Counted from the stretch's first letter, positions 1 to 8,341 are shown. The stretch: DNA of 43,428 bases from Nostoc sp. PA-18-2419 (GCF_005869855.1 NZ_SZNH01000006.1:20891-64318), one strand, 5' to 3'. Notes: generated by a model from the letters alone, not told the origin. Numbers and translations: made by a program.

Positions 1-191
1 CAGAAGTGATAAACTTGATTGCTGATGATTCAACAATATGGGAGCAAGAGCCATTAGAAAAGCTAGCTGCTATGGAACAGCTATCTGCTTTTAGGCATTA
101 TGGTTTTTGGCAACCAATGGATACTTTACGCGATAAAAACCACCTAGAGGAGTTATGGAAAAGTAATCAGGCTCCTTGGAAGATATGGTAG
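1..191 (+). CDS. rfbF: Glucose-1-phosphate cytidylyltransferase, C-terminal fragment
   Basis: The reading frame is open from the first base of the window and stops with TAG at 189-191, so this is the 3' end of a gene starting upstream. The residues match the C-terminus of RfbF-type nucleotidyltransferases: a segment with WEQEPLEKLA, then FRHYGFWQPMDTLRDK, then the ending QAPWKIW. The enzyme makes CDP-glucose from CTP and glucose-1-phosphate, the entry to CDP-deoxysugars. The catalytic N-terminal nucleotide-binding domain lies outside the window. It is followed on the same strand by other nucleotide-sugar genes, which fits a sugar-precursor role for the polysaccharide island. The family call is strong; the substrate specificity is inferred from the family only. 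Confidence 0.88.
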   Translation, partial: EVINLIADDSTIWEQEPLEKLAAMEQLSAFRHYGFWQPMDTLRDKNHLEELWKSNQAPWKIW

Positions 192-230
192 AAAGAGAGT
201 TTAAAATTAAGAGTCAAGAGTTAAGAGTTG

Positions 231-250
231 AATGACAAATGACAAATGAC
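231..250. repeat. Short tandem repeat, TGACAAA units
   Basis: The 7-base unit TGACAAA repeats here between rfbF and the flavoprotein gene, after a run of AGAGTTA-like repeats. The same unit is expanded at 33900-33958. Such short tandemly repeated sequences are typical of heterocystous cyanobacteria. Confidence 0.75.
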
Positions 251-288
251 TTTATTGATTTAGTGTAACTTTAACTACGATAATACTG

Positions 289-1503
289 ATGTATGATTTT
301 GCAATTATAGGTGGGGGAATAGTTGGACTCTCTACGGCGCTCGCTTTAGGAAAACGCTATCCAAACGCACGTATTTTAGTACTAGAAAAAGAGAGTCAAT
401 GGGCATTTCACCAAACTGGCAATAATAGCGGAGTAATTCATTCTGGTATTTATTACAAGCCAGGGAGTTTCAAAGCGAAATTTTGTCGTGATGGTTCTCG
501 CTCAATGGTAGAATTCTGTGAAAAATATGGAATTGACCATGAAATTTGTGGTAAAGTAATTGTTGCAACCGAAGAACAAGAGCTACCACGCCTAGAAAAT
601 CTTTACCAACGCGGTTTAGAAAATGGCATAGAAGTCCAGAAAATCACTCCTGAGGAAGTCAAGGAAATTGAACCTCATGTTAGTTGTATGGGTGGAATTC
701 GGGTATTTTCAACTGGTATTGTTAATTACAAGCAAGTTTGTTTGAAATATGCCCAGCTGATTCAACAGCAGGGGGGACATTTACATCTAAATACAAAAGT
801 ACTGAAAATCTCGCCAAGCGGTAAAAATCAGGTACTAGAGACGAACAAGGGTAGCTTTGAAAGCCGATTCGTAATCAATTGTAGTGGATTGCATAGCGAT
901 CGCACTGCTAAATTAGCTCAAGTTGAACCCCAAGCCAAAATTGTGCCATTCCGGGGAGAATATTACGAACTCACACCAGAAAAACGCTATCTAGTCAAGA
1001 CTCTAATTTATCCAGTACCCAACCCAGATTTTCCCTTCTTGGGCGTCCACTTTACTCGGATGATTGATGGTAGCGTACATGCAGGACCAAACGCGGTTTT
1101 GTCTCTCAAACGTGAAGGTTATAAAAAAACTGACTTTGACTTGAGCGATTTTGTGGAAGTCGTTACCTATCCTGGTTTTTGGAAATTATCAATTAAACAC
1201 GCCCCTGAAGGCATCCAAGAAATTATTCGTTCCTTTAGTAAAGCAGCCTTCGTTAAAAGTTTGCAAAAACTAATTCCCGAAGTCCAAGCAGAAGATTTAG
1301 TTCCCACCCATGCAGGAGTCCGCGCTCAAGCTTTAATGAACGATGGCAAGCTTGTAGATGACTTTTTGATTGTTTCCGGTCAAAACTCTATTCATGTTTG
1401 CAATGCTCCTTCCCCTGCTGCTACTTCTTCTTTAGAAATTGGCAAAGCCATTGTGGCGCAAATTCCCCAACTCTTGCATCTAGATAGTGTAGTAACTGCA
1501 TAG
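289..1503 (+). CDS. lhgO: L-2-hydroxyglutarate oxidase-like FAD-dependent oxidoreductase
   Basis: This 404-residue protein has an N-terminal FAD-binding Rossmann motif IIGGGIVG (residues 6-13), a dinucleotide-fold acidic residue in LVLEKE near residue 33, and the NSGVIHSGIYY segment typical of LhgO/DAO-family flavoproteins. The C-terminal VSGQNSIHVCNAPSPAATSS stretch closes the FAD site. Characterised LhgO oxidises L-2-hydroxyglutarate to 2-oxoglutarate and passes electrons to the quinone pool. Length is normal for the family. The start ATG at 289 is the only sensible one before the FAD motif. In this setting it may act on a sugar-pathway intermediate, or simply travel with the island; that is inference. 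The family call is strong, the substrate uncertain. Confidence 0.82.
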   Translation: MYDFAIIGGGIVGLSTALALGKRYPNARILVLEKESQWAFHQTGNNSGVIHSGIYYKPGSFKAKFCRDGSRSMVEFCEKYGIDHEICGKVIVATEEQELPRLENLYQRGLENGIEVQKITPEEVKEIEPHVSCMGGIRVFSTGIVNYKQVCLKYAQLIQQQGGHLHLNTKVLKISPSGKNQVLETNKGSFESRFVINCSGLHSDRTAKLAQVEPQAKIVPFRGEYYELTPEKRYLVKTLIYPVPNPDFPFLGVHFTRMIDGSVHAGPNAVLSLKREGYKKTDFDLSDFVEVVTYPGFWKLSIKHAPEGIQEIIRSFSKAAFVKSLQKLIPEVQAEDLVPTHAGVRAQALMNDGKLVDDFLIVSGQNSIHVCNAPSPAATSSLEIGKAIVAQIPQLLHLDSVVTA

Positions 1504-1550
1504 ATAGGGTAGTTGTCACTTACAGTGCTGCTGAATTTGGATGTGAAACC

Positions 1551-1627
1551 TCACGCAGAGGCGCAGCGGAAAGTCTGAGCATCGGTTTCCGGCGGTCAGA
1601 ACTTTCCAAGACAGAGTCGCAGAGATA
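1551..1627. repeat. Dispersed palindromic repeat, copy A
   Basis: A host repeat of the CACGCAGAGGCGCAG type is interrupted by a hairpin-forming insert. The left arm GGAAAGTCTGAGC (1568-1580) pairs with GGTCAGAACTTTCC (1594-1607), with one bulged A. Related copies lie at 6293-6361, 20060-20156 (inverted) and 29389-29467. It sits in the 323-base gap between the flavoprotein and epimerase genes; the rest of the gap holds another repeat at 1679-1747 and no gene. Confidence 0.8.
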
Positions 1628-1678
1628 TTTTAATAACTACTCAAGATTGCTGAGTTATGAGGTAACAGTAGTCAAGTT

Positions 1679-1747
1679 TCTCTGCATCTTTGTGTTCACC
1701 GAAGTTTTGCTCGGCAAAAGCCGCTGCTCAAACTTCTCTGTGTGTGA
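1679..1747. repeat. Intergenic repeat with internal hairpin
   Basis: A CTCTGTGTGTGA-type cyanobacterial intergenic repeat interrupted by an insert whose TTTTGC (1705-1710) and GCAAAA (1714-1719) form a small hairpin. The layout, a degenerate host repeat with a short insert, matches the neighbouring copy at 1551-1627. Confidence 0.5.
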
Positions 1748-1826
1748 ATAAAAATAAACCATCTACATAAACATTCCTCTAACTTAGTTGCATAACGCAC
1801 TCTTCAATACAAAGGCATTAACCACA

Positions 1827-2855
1827 ATGAAAATATTAGTAACTGGCACAGAAGGCTATCTGGGTTCATTATTGCCACCTCTGTTAATCGAACGGGGACA
1901 TGAAGTTATTGGTATAGATACTGGTTTCTATAAAGTTGGTTGGCTGTACAACGCTAGCGATGTCACACCTAAAACCCTCAATAAAGATATCCGCAACATC
2001 ACCCCTGATGATTTGTCAGGCGTGGAAGCAATTGTTCACATGGCAGAACTCTCCAACGACCCAGCCGGACAATTAGCACCGAATATTACCTATGAAATCA
2101 ATCATGTAGGTTCAGTTCGTCTGGCTAGCTTGGCTAAGGCTATGGGCGTGCGTCGTTTTGTGTATATGTCTTCGTGCAGTGTCTACGGCGTTGCTACTAA
2201 AGGCGATGTGACAGAAGAATCGCCAGTAAATCCCCAAACAGCTTATGCAGAGTGTAAAACTCTCGTAGAAACAGATGTTGCACCATTAGCTGACGATGAC
2301 TTTTCACCTACCTTTATGCGGAATGCTACTGCTTTTGGTGCTTCTCCCAGGATGCGCTTTGATATTGTTTTAAACAACTTGGCAGGGTTGGCGTGGACTA
2401 GCAAACAAATCAAAATGACCAGTGATGGTACACCTTGGCGTCCATTAGTCCACGCATTGGATATTTGCAAAGCAATAGTCTGCGCCTTAGAAGCACCACG
2501 GGACATTGTACATAACCAAATCTTCAATGTAGGAGATACAGCCAATAATTACCGGGTTAAAGAAATCGCTGAAATTATTGCTGATATTTTCCCAGATTGT
2601 AAATTGTTTTTTGGCAACAACGGCACAGATAACCGCAGCTATCGGGTATCCTTCGAGAAAATCAACACAATTCTACCAGGATTTAAATGTGATTGGAATG
2701 CTCGACTTGGTGCCGAACAGCTATTTGATTTATTCAGTCAAATAGATATGGCTGAAGATACTTTCTTATTTCGAGGATTTACCCGTTTGAAACAGCTAGA
2801 GTATCTGATTCGTACCCAGCAAATCGACAAAGATTTCTTCTGGAATAAAAAGTAG
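1827..2855 (+). CDS. NAD-dependent epimerase/dehydratase (extended SDR) acting on a nucleotide sugar
   Basis: A 342-residue extended short-chain dehydrogenase. The N-terminus carries the NAD-binding motif GTEGYLG (residues 7-13), then the catalytic serine region YMSSCSVYG and the YAECK active-site pair (Tyr140, Lys144). I chose ATG 1827 because it places the Rossmann strand MKILVTG at the N-terminus; an upstream TTG at 1788 would only add a non-homologous 13 residues. Family members epimerise, dehydrate or 4-keto-reduce NDP-sugars. Next to a cytidylyltransferase, a C-methyltransferase and an RmlC-type epimerase, a 4-ketoreductase or epimerase step on a deoxysugar is the natural guess. The position corresponds to an epimerase gene of the Anabaena HEP island as I recall it. 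Confidence 0.85.
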   Translation: MKILVTGTEGYLGSLLPPLLIERGHEVIGIDTGFYKVGWLYNASDVTPKTLNKDIRNITPDDLSGVEAIVHMAELSNDPAGQLAPNITYEINHVGSVRLASLAKAMGVRRFVYMSSCSVYGVATKGDVTEESPVNPQTAYAECKTLVETDVAPLADDDFSPTFMRNATAFGASPRMRFDIVLNNLAGLAWTSKQIKMTSDGTPWRPLVHALDICKAIVCALEAPRDIVHNQIFNVGDTANNYRVKEIAEIIADIFPDCKLFFGNNGTDNRSYRVSFEKINTILPGFKCDWNARLGAEQLFDLFSQIDMAEDTFLFRGFTRLKQLEYLIRTQQIDKDFFWNKK

Positions 2856-2886
2856 CTAGAGTTGTCTGGCAGCGAACAAACAATTT

Positions 2887-2920
2887 AAGTTCCCGAATCA
2901 ATAATATTTGATTCGGACTT
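2887..2920 (+). terminator. Hairpin between epimerase and methyltransferase genes
   Basis: CCGAATCAA (2893-2901) and TTGATTCGG (2908-2916) form a perfect 9-bp stem with a TAATAT loop. AAGT/ACTT on the outside adds four pairs across a 2-base bulge. There is no long T-tract, so it may be an intergenic processing or attenuation hairpin rather than a classical terminator. Confidence 0.45.
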
Positions 2921-2963
2921 ATTTCATATAGTAATTTGTTCACTATTTATAGGGCTTGAAATT

Positions 2964-4232
2964 ATGGCGATCGCCAAATGTCGTTTCAATGGTCAACCTT
3001 TACACCAAACCTTTATTGATTTGGGAATGTCACCTTTAGCCAATGCTTATTTGAAACCAGAACAGCTAAATCATGCAGAAAAATTTTATCCTCTGCACGC
3101 TTATATTTCTGAAGACACTCTCTTAGTTCAATTAGAACAATTTGAAACTCCAGACAAAATTTTTAGTGACTATGCTTACTTTTCTTCCTATTCCGCAAGC
3201 TGGCTAAGACACGCTAAAAGTTACAGCGATATGATGGTAGAAAAGTTTAACTTTAACCATCATACTCAAGTTATTGAAATCGCTAGTAATGATGGCTACT
3301 TACTGCAATATTTTTTAGAGAAAGGTATCCCCGTTTTAGGAATAGAACCAGCAGCCAATATAGCCAAGGTTGCTGAAGATAGAGGTATTCCTAGTATTAA
3401 CAAGTTTTTTGGAGTTGAAACTGCTAAAGAACTAGTTATGCAAGGAAAACTAGCTGATTTGTTGATAGGTAACAATGTTTTAGCTCATGTACCAGACCTA
3501 AACGATTTCATTGCTGGCATGAAACTCATCCTCAAACCAAATGGCATCTTGACGATGGAGTTTCCTCATATTTTGCAACTCATTACCCAAAATCAGTTTG
3601 ATACTATTTATCACGAGCATTTTTCTTACTTCTCATTCCTCACAATTGAAAAAATTTTTGCAGCACATAATTTGCAACTTTTTGATGTAGAGGAATTACC
3701 AACTCATGGCGGTTCATTAAGAATTTATGCTAAACATGACTACGCCAAGCATCTTAGCATTAACAAACGAGTTAGCCATCTCAAAGAAAAAGAAATTGCT
3801 GCTGGACTACATCGAATAGAAACTTACGTCACATTTGCAGAAAAAGTTAAAGCAACAAAACACAAATTATTAAGTTTTATCTTAGCAGCTAAAGCCCAAG
3901 GTAAATCAATTGCTGGTTATGGCGCACCCGCTAAAGGTAATACTTTGCTCAATTACTGTGGTATTGGTAAAGATTTTATCGATTACACAGTAGATTGCAA
4001 TCCCTATAAGCAAGGTTTATTTTTACCTGGAACTCATATCCCTATTTTCTATCCAGATAAAATTCGTGAAACTCAACCAGATTATCTTTTTATTTTACCT
4101 TGGAATCTGAAGGAGGAGATTATAGAACAAATGGCATTTATTGGCGAATGGGGTGGACAGTTTGTAGTGCCAATTCCGGAAGTTAAAATTTATCCATGTC
4201 CTGTTCCTGATAGGCTTTTAATAGCATTGTAA
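2964..4232 (+). CDS. SAM-dependent sugar C-methyltransferase (Methyltransf_13/SAM/Methyltransf_14 architecture)
   Basis: A 422-residue protein with the three-part build of NDP-sugar C-methyltransferases (TylC3 type): an N-terminal region with DLGMSPLANAYL, a central SAM-binding core with VIEIASNDGYLLQYF (about residues 103-117), and a C-terminal domain with GYGAPAKGNTLLNYCGI. Family members add a methyl group to a ketosugar carbon, often C-3. The N-terminal zinc site appears lost: the usual CRFC is CRFN here, and the usual paired cysteines after YPLH are replaced by ISEDT. The SAM core and C-terminal domain look intact. It starts ATG GCG ATC GCC, so a HIP1-like site covers codons 2-4. Likely co-transcribed with the epimerase. 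Confidence 0.85.
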   Translation: MAIAKCRFNGQPLHQTFIDLGMSPLANAYLKPEQLNHAEKFYPLHAYISEDTLLVQLEQFETPDKIFSDYAYFSSYSASWLRHAKSYSDMMVEKFNFNHHTQVIEIASNDGYLLQYFLEKGIPVLGIEPAANIAKVAEDRGIPSINKFFGVETAKELVMQGKLADLLIGNNVLAHVPDLNDFIAGMKLILKPNGILTMEFPHILQLITQNQFDTIYHEHFSYFSFLTIEKIFAAHNLQLFDVEELPTHGGSLRIYAKHDYAKHLSINKRVSHLKEKEIAAGLHRIETYVTFAEKVKATKHKLLSFILAAKAQGKSIAGYGAPAKGNTLLNYCGIGKDFIDYTVDCNPYKQGLFLPGTHIPIFYPDKIRETQPDYLFILPWNLKEEIIEQMAFIGEWGGQFVVPIPEVKIYPCPVPDRLLIAL

Positions 4233-4245
4233 TTACTAAATATAA

Positions 4246-4317
4246 GCAAAACGCCTTTGATTACTATTGTTGATGCTCACAGTAATTAATAATTAAGTAA
4301 TTCCCAGGCGTATTTGC
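4246..4317. other. Nested inverted repeat downstream of the methyltransferase gene
   Basis: GCAAAACGCCT (4246-4256) pairs with AGGCGTATTTGC (4306-4317), allowing one bulged A; inside it ATTACT and AGTAAT can form a second hairpin. It could end or process the upstream transcript. The gap holds no gene. Confidence 0.4.
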
Positions 4318-4376
4318 CATCAAAATATTTTTAGTCTAATCATCAATAAGCTATTCATAAATTTCATGACTCTCAT

Positions 4377-5384
4377 ATGCCTAAATTATTAACCATTGCT
4401 ATTCCTACTTATAATCGAGCTGAATTATTAGATAAACAGTTAGCATGGCTAGCTCAAGCTATCAAAGGTTTTGAAGAGGACTGTGAAATTTTAGTTTCTG
4501 ATAATTGTTCAACAGACAATACTCAACAAGTAATCCAAAAATGGCAAAAAATCCTTAGTCCTATTACATTCAAATCAAATAAAAATTCCCACAATTTAGG
4601 TGTAGTGAAAAATATTATGTATTGCCTAAATTCTGTAACAACAAAGTATGTTTGGACAATTGGTGATGATGATCCAATTCAGGATAGAGCCATTAGTTAT
4701 GTTATCAGTAAACTCAGACAACACGAAGATTTATCATTATTGTTTCTCAACTTTTCTGGTCGCAATCAAGTTACTGGTGAACCAGTTCATCCACCCACAA
4801 TTATTGGTAACCGCTGGTTTGATATAGATAATGAAGATGGTAATGGCGATAGTAAAGCTATATTTGAACATTGTTTTTCCAAAAGTGTCGGTGCAGTCAT
4901 TTTTTTGACGGCTACAATCTACCGTGCTGATTTAGTAAAACGCGCTTTACAAATTTGGCGAGATGCTGAAAACAACTGGATATCTTTAGCATATTTAGCT
5001 GGATATTGTGCTGCCAATGGTAATGTAATTGTCACCAAGGAGACTTATTTAGAATGTGTTGTTGGTGTGAGTTATTGGCAGAAAGAACCAAAATCTGCAC
5101 TGTTAATGCAATATAAACACATACCAGAAGTAATTTTAAAATTACAAGAAAATGGATATTCTAAGCAGTTTTGTAGACGGATGCTTTTACAAAACGGCAA
5201 AGAAGTCAACTGGAAAGTTTTCTTAGGTGCTTTAAGAAGATGGCCGATGTCCGCTATCAAGACAGTAATTCCATTTTTGGCTTTAATCAGCTTGTCTGCT
5301 TTCGATGTGATGGTTTCTAAAGACTTGAAATTAGCAGAGTCAAATGAAATATCTAGTCAAGAAATGCGGAGTTATAAACCATAA
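4377..5384 (+). CDS. Glycosyltransferase family 2
   Basis: This 335-residue protein begins with the GT2 signature LTIAIPTYNRAELLDKQL, followed by VSDNCSTDNT and the metal/nucleotide-binding acidic motif IGDDDP (about residues 95-100). It is a GT-A fold inverting transferase that would add a sugar to the growing repeat unit on the cytoplasmic face of the membrane. A hydrophobic stretch near the C-terminus (about residues 290-312) may attach it to the membrane. The ATG at 4377 directly precedes the first beta strand. Donor and acceptor cannot be read from sequence. It lies just upstream of the dioxygenase-like gene and is probably in the same transcription unit. Confidence 0.82.
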   Translation: MPKLLTIAIPTYNRAELLDKQLAWLAQAIKGFEEDCEILVSDNCSTDNTQQVIQKWQKILSPITFKSNKNSHNLGVVKNIMYCLNSVTTKYVWTIGDDDPIQDRAISYVISKLRQHEDLSLLFLNFSGRNQVTGEPVHPPTIIGNRWFDIDNEDGNGDSKAIFEHCFSKSVGAVIFLTATIYRADLVKRALQIWRDAENNWISLAYLAGYCAANGNVIVTKETYLECVVGVSYWQKEPKSALLMQYKHIPEVILKLQENGYSKQFCRRMLLQNGKEVNWKVFLGALRRWPMSAIKTVIPFLALISLSAFDVMVSKDLKLAESNEISSQEMRSYKP

Positions 5385-5419
5385 ACTAGTCAATATTTGA
5401 GAATTATACATCAAAAATT

Positions 5420-5425
5420 AGGAGG
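5420..5425 (+). promoter_or_regulatory. Strong ribosome binding site fixing the dioxygenase start
   Basis: AGGAGG lies 10 bases before ATG 5436 and inside the upstream in-frame extension from 5397, which argues that translation begins at 5436. Confidence 0.75.
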
Positions 5426-5435
5426 TCTTGATAAA

Positions 5436-6281
5436 ATGTTGAGTGCAATTAAACGTAAAATATTTACATTGTATTCTGATTTTGAATACTATGTAGCTCG
5501 TTGGAAGCATAGCAGGAAATTGCCGGTATTAGAAGCAGGCGATCGCCAAATCCTAAATGCTCTCAAAAAAGACGGTGTTTATATTACAACTCTTGCAGAT
5601 TTAGGGTTAGATTCTAATTCAGAATTCCTAAAGGCTGCTTACCAACAATTATCTCAGATGGAAAATCCAAATAATGTCCATCTAGATGAAAGATTGCCAC
5701 AAATTTATACAGTGACATGTATACCAGAGATTTTTAACTGGGGAAAAGAGCAAAGACTACTCAATATCATTGAAAATTATATTGGTCTTCCTGTTGCTTT
5801 TCATGGCGTACATTTACGCAAAGATTTTCCTAGCAAACATCAATTTGGAACATTGCTATGGCATAGCGATGCGGAAGACCGCCGGATTATCAAAATCTTC
5901 ATTTATTTAACTGACGTAGAAAAGAAAAGTGGCCCCTTTGAATATATTCCTCGTTCCTTAGCTCCTGTATTCAGTTGGAAATATATTCAGCTTTACTACA
6001 AACTTTTCAAGTCAAATTATATGGGTATTGATGATGAACAAGTGAAACCAATTATCCCGAAATCAGCTTGGAAATCCTGCCCAGGCCCAGCAGGTACAGT
6101 GATTATTGTAGATACCAAAAATGCCTTACATCACGGCACAGTGCGTACAGAAGAACGGTCAACATTATTCTTATGTTACACAGCGAACCCTCCAGAAAGA
6201 CCAGACCTTTGTACGCAATATTGGGATGATACTTATCACAGAGTAGAGTTACGTTCTGCATTAGATGAAGTTAAAGCTTAG
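5436..6281 (+). CDS. Phytanoyl-CoA dioxygenase (PhyH)-like Fe(II)/2-oxoglutarate oxygenase
   Basis: A 281-residue protein with the iron facial triad expected of the PhyH family: HSD with His143 and Asp145, and a distal His in HHGTVR (residues 232-237), where Arg237 would bind 2-oxoglutarate. Between them lies IYLTDVEKKSGPFEYIP, a typical PhyH segment. It would hydroxylate or otherwise oxidise a small substrate at the expense of 2-oxoglutarate and oxygen. The start is set by AGGAGG at 5420-5425. It is embedded between a glycosyltransferase and an RmlC-type epimerase, so a sugar or sugar-lipid substrate is plausible but not shown. An oxygen-dependent enzyme in an island for an oxygen-barrier polysaccharide is notable. 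Confidence 0.75.
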   Translation: MLSAIKRKIFTLYSDFEYYVARWKHSRKLPVLEAGDRQILNALKKDGVYITTLADLGLDSNSEFLKAAYQQLSQMENPNNVHLDERLPQIYTVTCIPEIFNWGKEQRLLNIIENYIGLPVAFHGVHLRKDFPSKHQFGTLLWHSDAEDRRIIKIFIYLTDVEKKSGPFEYIPRSLAPVFSWKYIQLYYKLFKSNYMGIDDEQVKPIIPKSAWKSCPGPAGTVIIVDTKNALHHGTVRTEERSTLFLCYTANPPERPDLCTQYWDDTYHRVELRSALDEVKA

Positions 6282-6292
6282 GTTTCATATAC

Positions 6293-6361
6293 AGACGTAG
6301 CGGAAAGTCAGAGGGGAGGAAACGTCCGCTCAGAACTTTCCAAGACAAAGGCGGACAGACA
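6293..6361. repeat. Dispersed palindromic repeat, copy B
   Basis: Same family as 1551-1627. GGAAAGTCAGAG starts at 6302 and the complementary GCTCAGAACTTTCC spans 6328-6341. The GGGGAGGAAACGTCC centre differs from the other copies. It fills the gap before the RmlC-type gene. Confidence 0.75.
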
Positions 6362-6399
6362 AGAGTGAGTAAGTCAAGATTTATCTTAAAGGAATCAAT

Positions 6400-6957
6400 A
6401 TGATTTTTAGTGAAACTGAACTTAAAGACGCATTCATTATTGACTTAGAAGAAAAACCAGATAGTCGTGGTTTTTTTGCCCGGACTTTCTGCGCTCAAGA
6501 ATTTGAAGCACGGGGTTTGAAGCCGACAGTTGCCCAGTGTAACTTGTCTTTTAACTATAAAAAAGGCACTATTCGGGGAATGCACTATCAAAGTTCACCA
6601 GCAGCAGAAACAAAATTAATTCGCTGCACTAAGGGCGCTATCTATGACGTAATTATTGATATGCGTCCTGAATCTCCTAGCTTTTTATCACACATTGGTG
6701 TAGAACTAACTCCAGAAAACCGCCGCGCTTTGTATGTTCCAGAAATGTTTGCTCATGGCTATCAAGCACTCACAGATGAAACCGAAGTTGTATATCAAGT
6801 AGGAGAATTTTACACACCTGGATATGAGAAAGGTCTACGCTATGATGACTCTTTTTTTAACATTAATTGGCCTCTAGATGTGACTGAAATATCCGAAAAA
6901 GACTTAAATTGGCCACTTTTAAGAATGATGACTGTCGGGGCCACAACTTCCAATTAA
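6400..6957 (+). CDS. rfbC: dTDP-4-dehydrorhamnose 3,5-epimerase family protein
   Basis: A 185-residue cupin of normal RmlC length. It shows DSRGFFARTF near the N-terminus, the catalytic-histidine motif IRGMHYQ (His62), the strand KLIRCTKGAIYDVIIDMR and the C-terminal YQVGEFYTPGYEKGLRYDD. RmlC enzymes epimerise C-3 and/or C-5 of 4-keto-6-deoxysugar nucleotides. The rest of a dTDP-rhamnose pathway is not present here, while a CDP-glucose-forming enzyme is, so the actual nucleotide may be CDP. AAAGGA about 7 bases before ATG supports the start. It matches the rfbC-like gene of the HEP island in my memory of Anabaena. Confidence 0.88.
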   Translation: MIFSETELKDAFIIDLEEKPDSRGFFARTFCAQEFEARGLKPTVAQCNLSFNYKKGTIRGMHYQSSPAAETKLIRCTKGAIYDVIIDMRPESPSFLSHIGVELTPENRRALYVPEMFAHGYQALTDETEVVYQVGEFYTPGYEKGLRYDDSFFNINWPLDVTEISEKDLNWPLLRMMTVGATTSN

Positions 6958-7002
6958 TCTCACCTCCTCTGTGTGAAAAAAAATTAATTAAGGTAGAAAT
7001 AA

Positions 7003-8244
7003 ATGCCAAATAATATTCTATCTCTTATTAACAACACCATCTCTTTTATCACCAAAAAAATCCAAACTCGTATTAATTACGCCAAAACCTTACAAGTTGT
7101 TTCCCTCAAACCCAAACAGCCTTCTCAAGGAAATGTTCTTCTTTCTTATCGAATTGAGCCATTTTTATTAAAACCAGGTCAGCCAATGCCTAATGACCAT
7201 ACTTGGTATTGGGAAGTTAAGCAAATAGCCCAAACTTTTTTAGATTTGCGCTACAACGTTGATGTCATCCAGTTTCATAATGATAAATTCGTTCCTCAAA
7301 AAGATTACGCATTTTTCATTGATATTCGTCATCGGATGGAAGCACTGGCGCCAAAACTGAATAAAGATTGCATCAAAATTTTTCACGTTGACATTGCAAA
7401 TATGGTGTTTCGGAATGCAGCTGAATGTAATAGGCTTCTAGAACTCCAACAGCGCAAAGGAATTACCTTACGTCCACAGCGATTTGAAATGCCTAACTTG
7501 GGAATTGAATATGCTGATTGTGCTACAGTTTTGGGCAACGATTTTACAGTTGGTACATTCAAATATGCCAACAAACCGATGTATCGTATTCCCATTTCTT
7601 CACCTGTTGTTTATCCCTATCCTGAGAAGAAAGATTTTACAGCAGTCAGAAACAATTTCCTCTGGTTTGGTGGTAGCGCTCTAGTTCTTAAAGGATTAGA
7701 TTTAGTTTTAGATGCCTTTGCTCAAATGCCAGAATACCATTTAACGGTTTGTGGCCCGATAAGTAATGACAAGGAATTTGAGCAGGCTTTCTATAAAGAA
7801 CTCTACCAAACACCAAATATTCATACTTACGGTTGGATTGATGTTAGTAGTCCTGAGTTTATAGAGGTGACAAATAACTGTTTAGGACTTGTTTATCCTT
7901 CGGTTTCCGAAGGACAATCTGGAGCAGTAATCAGTTGCTTACAAGCAGGATTAATTCCGATTTTAAGCTACGAATCTGGTGTGGATATTTGCGATTTTGG
8001 TGTGATTTTTGATAACCTTTCCTTAGAAGAAATTAAAACAAAAGTTAGAAGTATTTCTAGTTTACCTGTAGAAGACCTGAAAGTTATGTCTCGAAAGGCA
8101 TGGGAATACGCAAGAACAAATCATACCAAAGAACAGTTCACTCAAGCATATAAAAATGCTGTGCAACAAACCATCGAAGACCACAAATCTAAAAAACAGA
8201 GTTATTTCATAGAGTCTAGTAAACAACTAATTAGTAGAACTTAG
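7003..8244 (+). CDS. Glycosyltransferase, GT-B fold (family 4/1-like)
   Basis: This 413-residue protein has a C-terminal half typical of GT-B transferases: FLWFGGSALVLKGLDLVLDAF begins the nucleotide-sugar-binding domain, and VYPSVSEGQSGAVISCLQAG supplies the donor-site ExxxxxxxxxxG-like pattern in a divergent form. The first 45 residues are basic and poorly conserved-looking. The canonical EX7E motif is not clean: SEGQSGAVIS replaces the usual second glutamate region. It may therefore use an unusual donor. It lies between the RmlC-like and SAF-dehydrogenase genes. No signal peptide is visible, so action is cytoplasmic. Confidence 0.72.
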   Translation: MPNNILSLINNTISFITKKIQTRINYAKTLQVVSLKPKQPSQGNVLLSYRIEPFLLKPGQPMPNDHTWYWEVKQIAQTFLDLRYNVDVIQFHNDKFVPQKDYAFFIDIRHRMEALAPKLNKDCIKIFHVDIANMVFRNAAECNRLLELQQRKGITLRPQRFEMPNLGIEYADCATVLGNDFTVGTFKYANKPMYRIPISSPVVYPYPEKKDFTAVRNNFLWFGGSALVLKGLDLVLDAFAQMPEYHLTVCGPISNDKEFEQAFYKELYQTPNIHTYGWIDVSSPEFIEVTNNCLGLVYPSVSEGQSGAVISCLQAGLIPILSYESGVDICDFGVIFDNLSLEEIKTKVRSISSLPVEDLKVMSRKAWEYARTNHTKEQFTQAYKNAVQQTIEDHKSKKQSYFIESSKQLISRT

Positions 8245-8263
8245 CCCCGAGGAATGTAAATTG

Positions 8264-8341
8264 CAGCTATACAAACTAAGTCTGTCTAGCAGACTCAGAG
8301 AGTGGGAAACCGAAGTTAAGAGGGTTTTGCCTGTATAGCTG
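8264..8341. repeat. 78-base inverted-repeat element
   Basis: CAGCTATACA (8264-8273) and its exact complement TGTATAGCTG (8332-8341) bound a segment that contains a smaller GTCTG/CAGAC hairpin. It looks like a miniature palindromic repeat of the kind scattered through Nostoc genomes, and may also end the upstream transcript. Confidence 0.55.

Noticed and set aside
265..278. GTAACTTTAACTAC, a perfect GTAN8TAC (NtcA-type) match
   Set aside because: It ends 10 bases before the ATG, too close for NtcA activation of a normal promoter, and about ten such matches are expected by chance in a window of this size.
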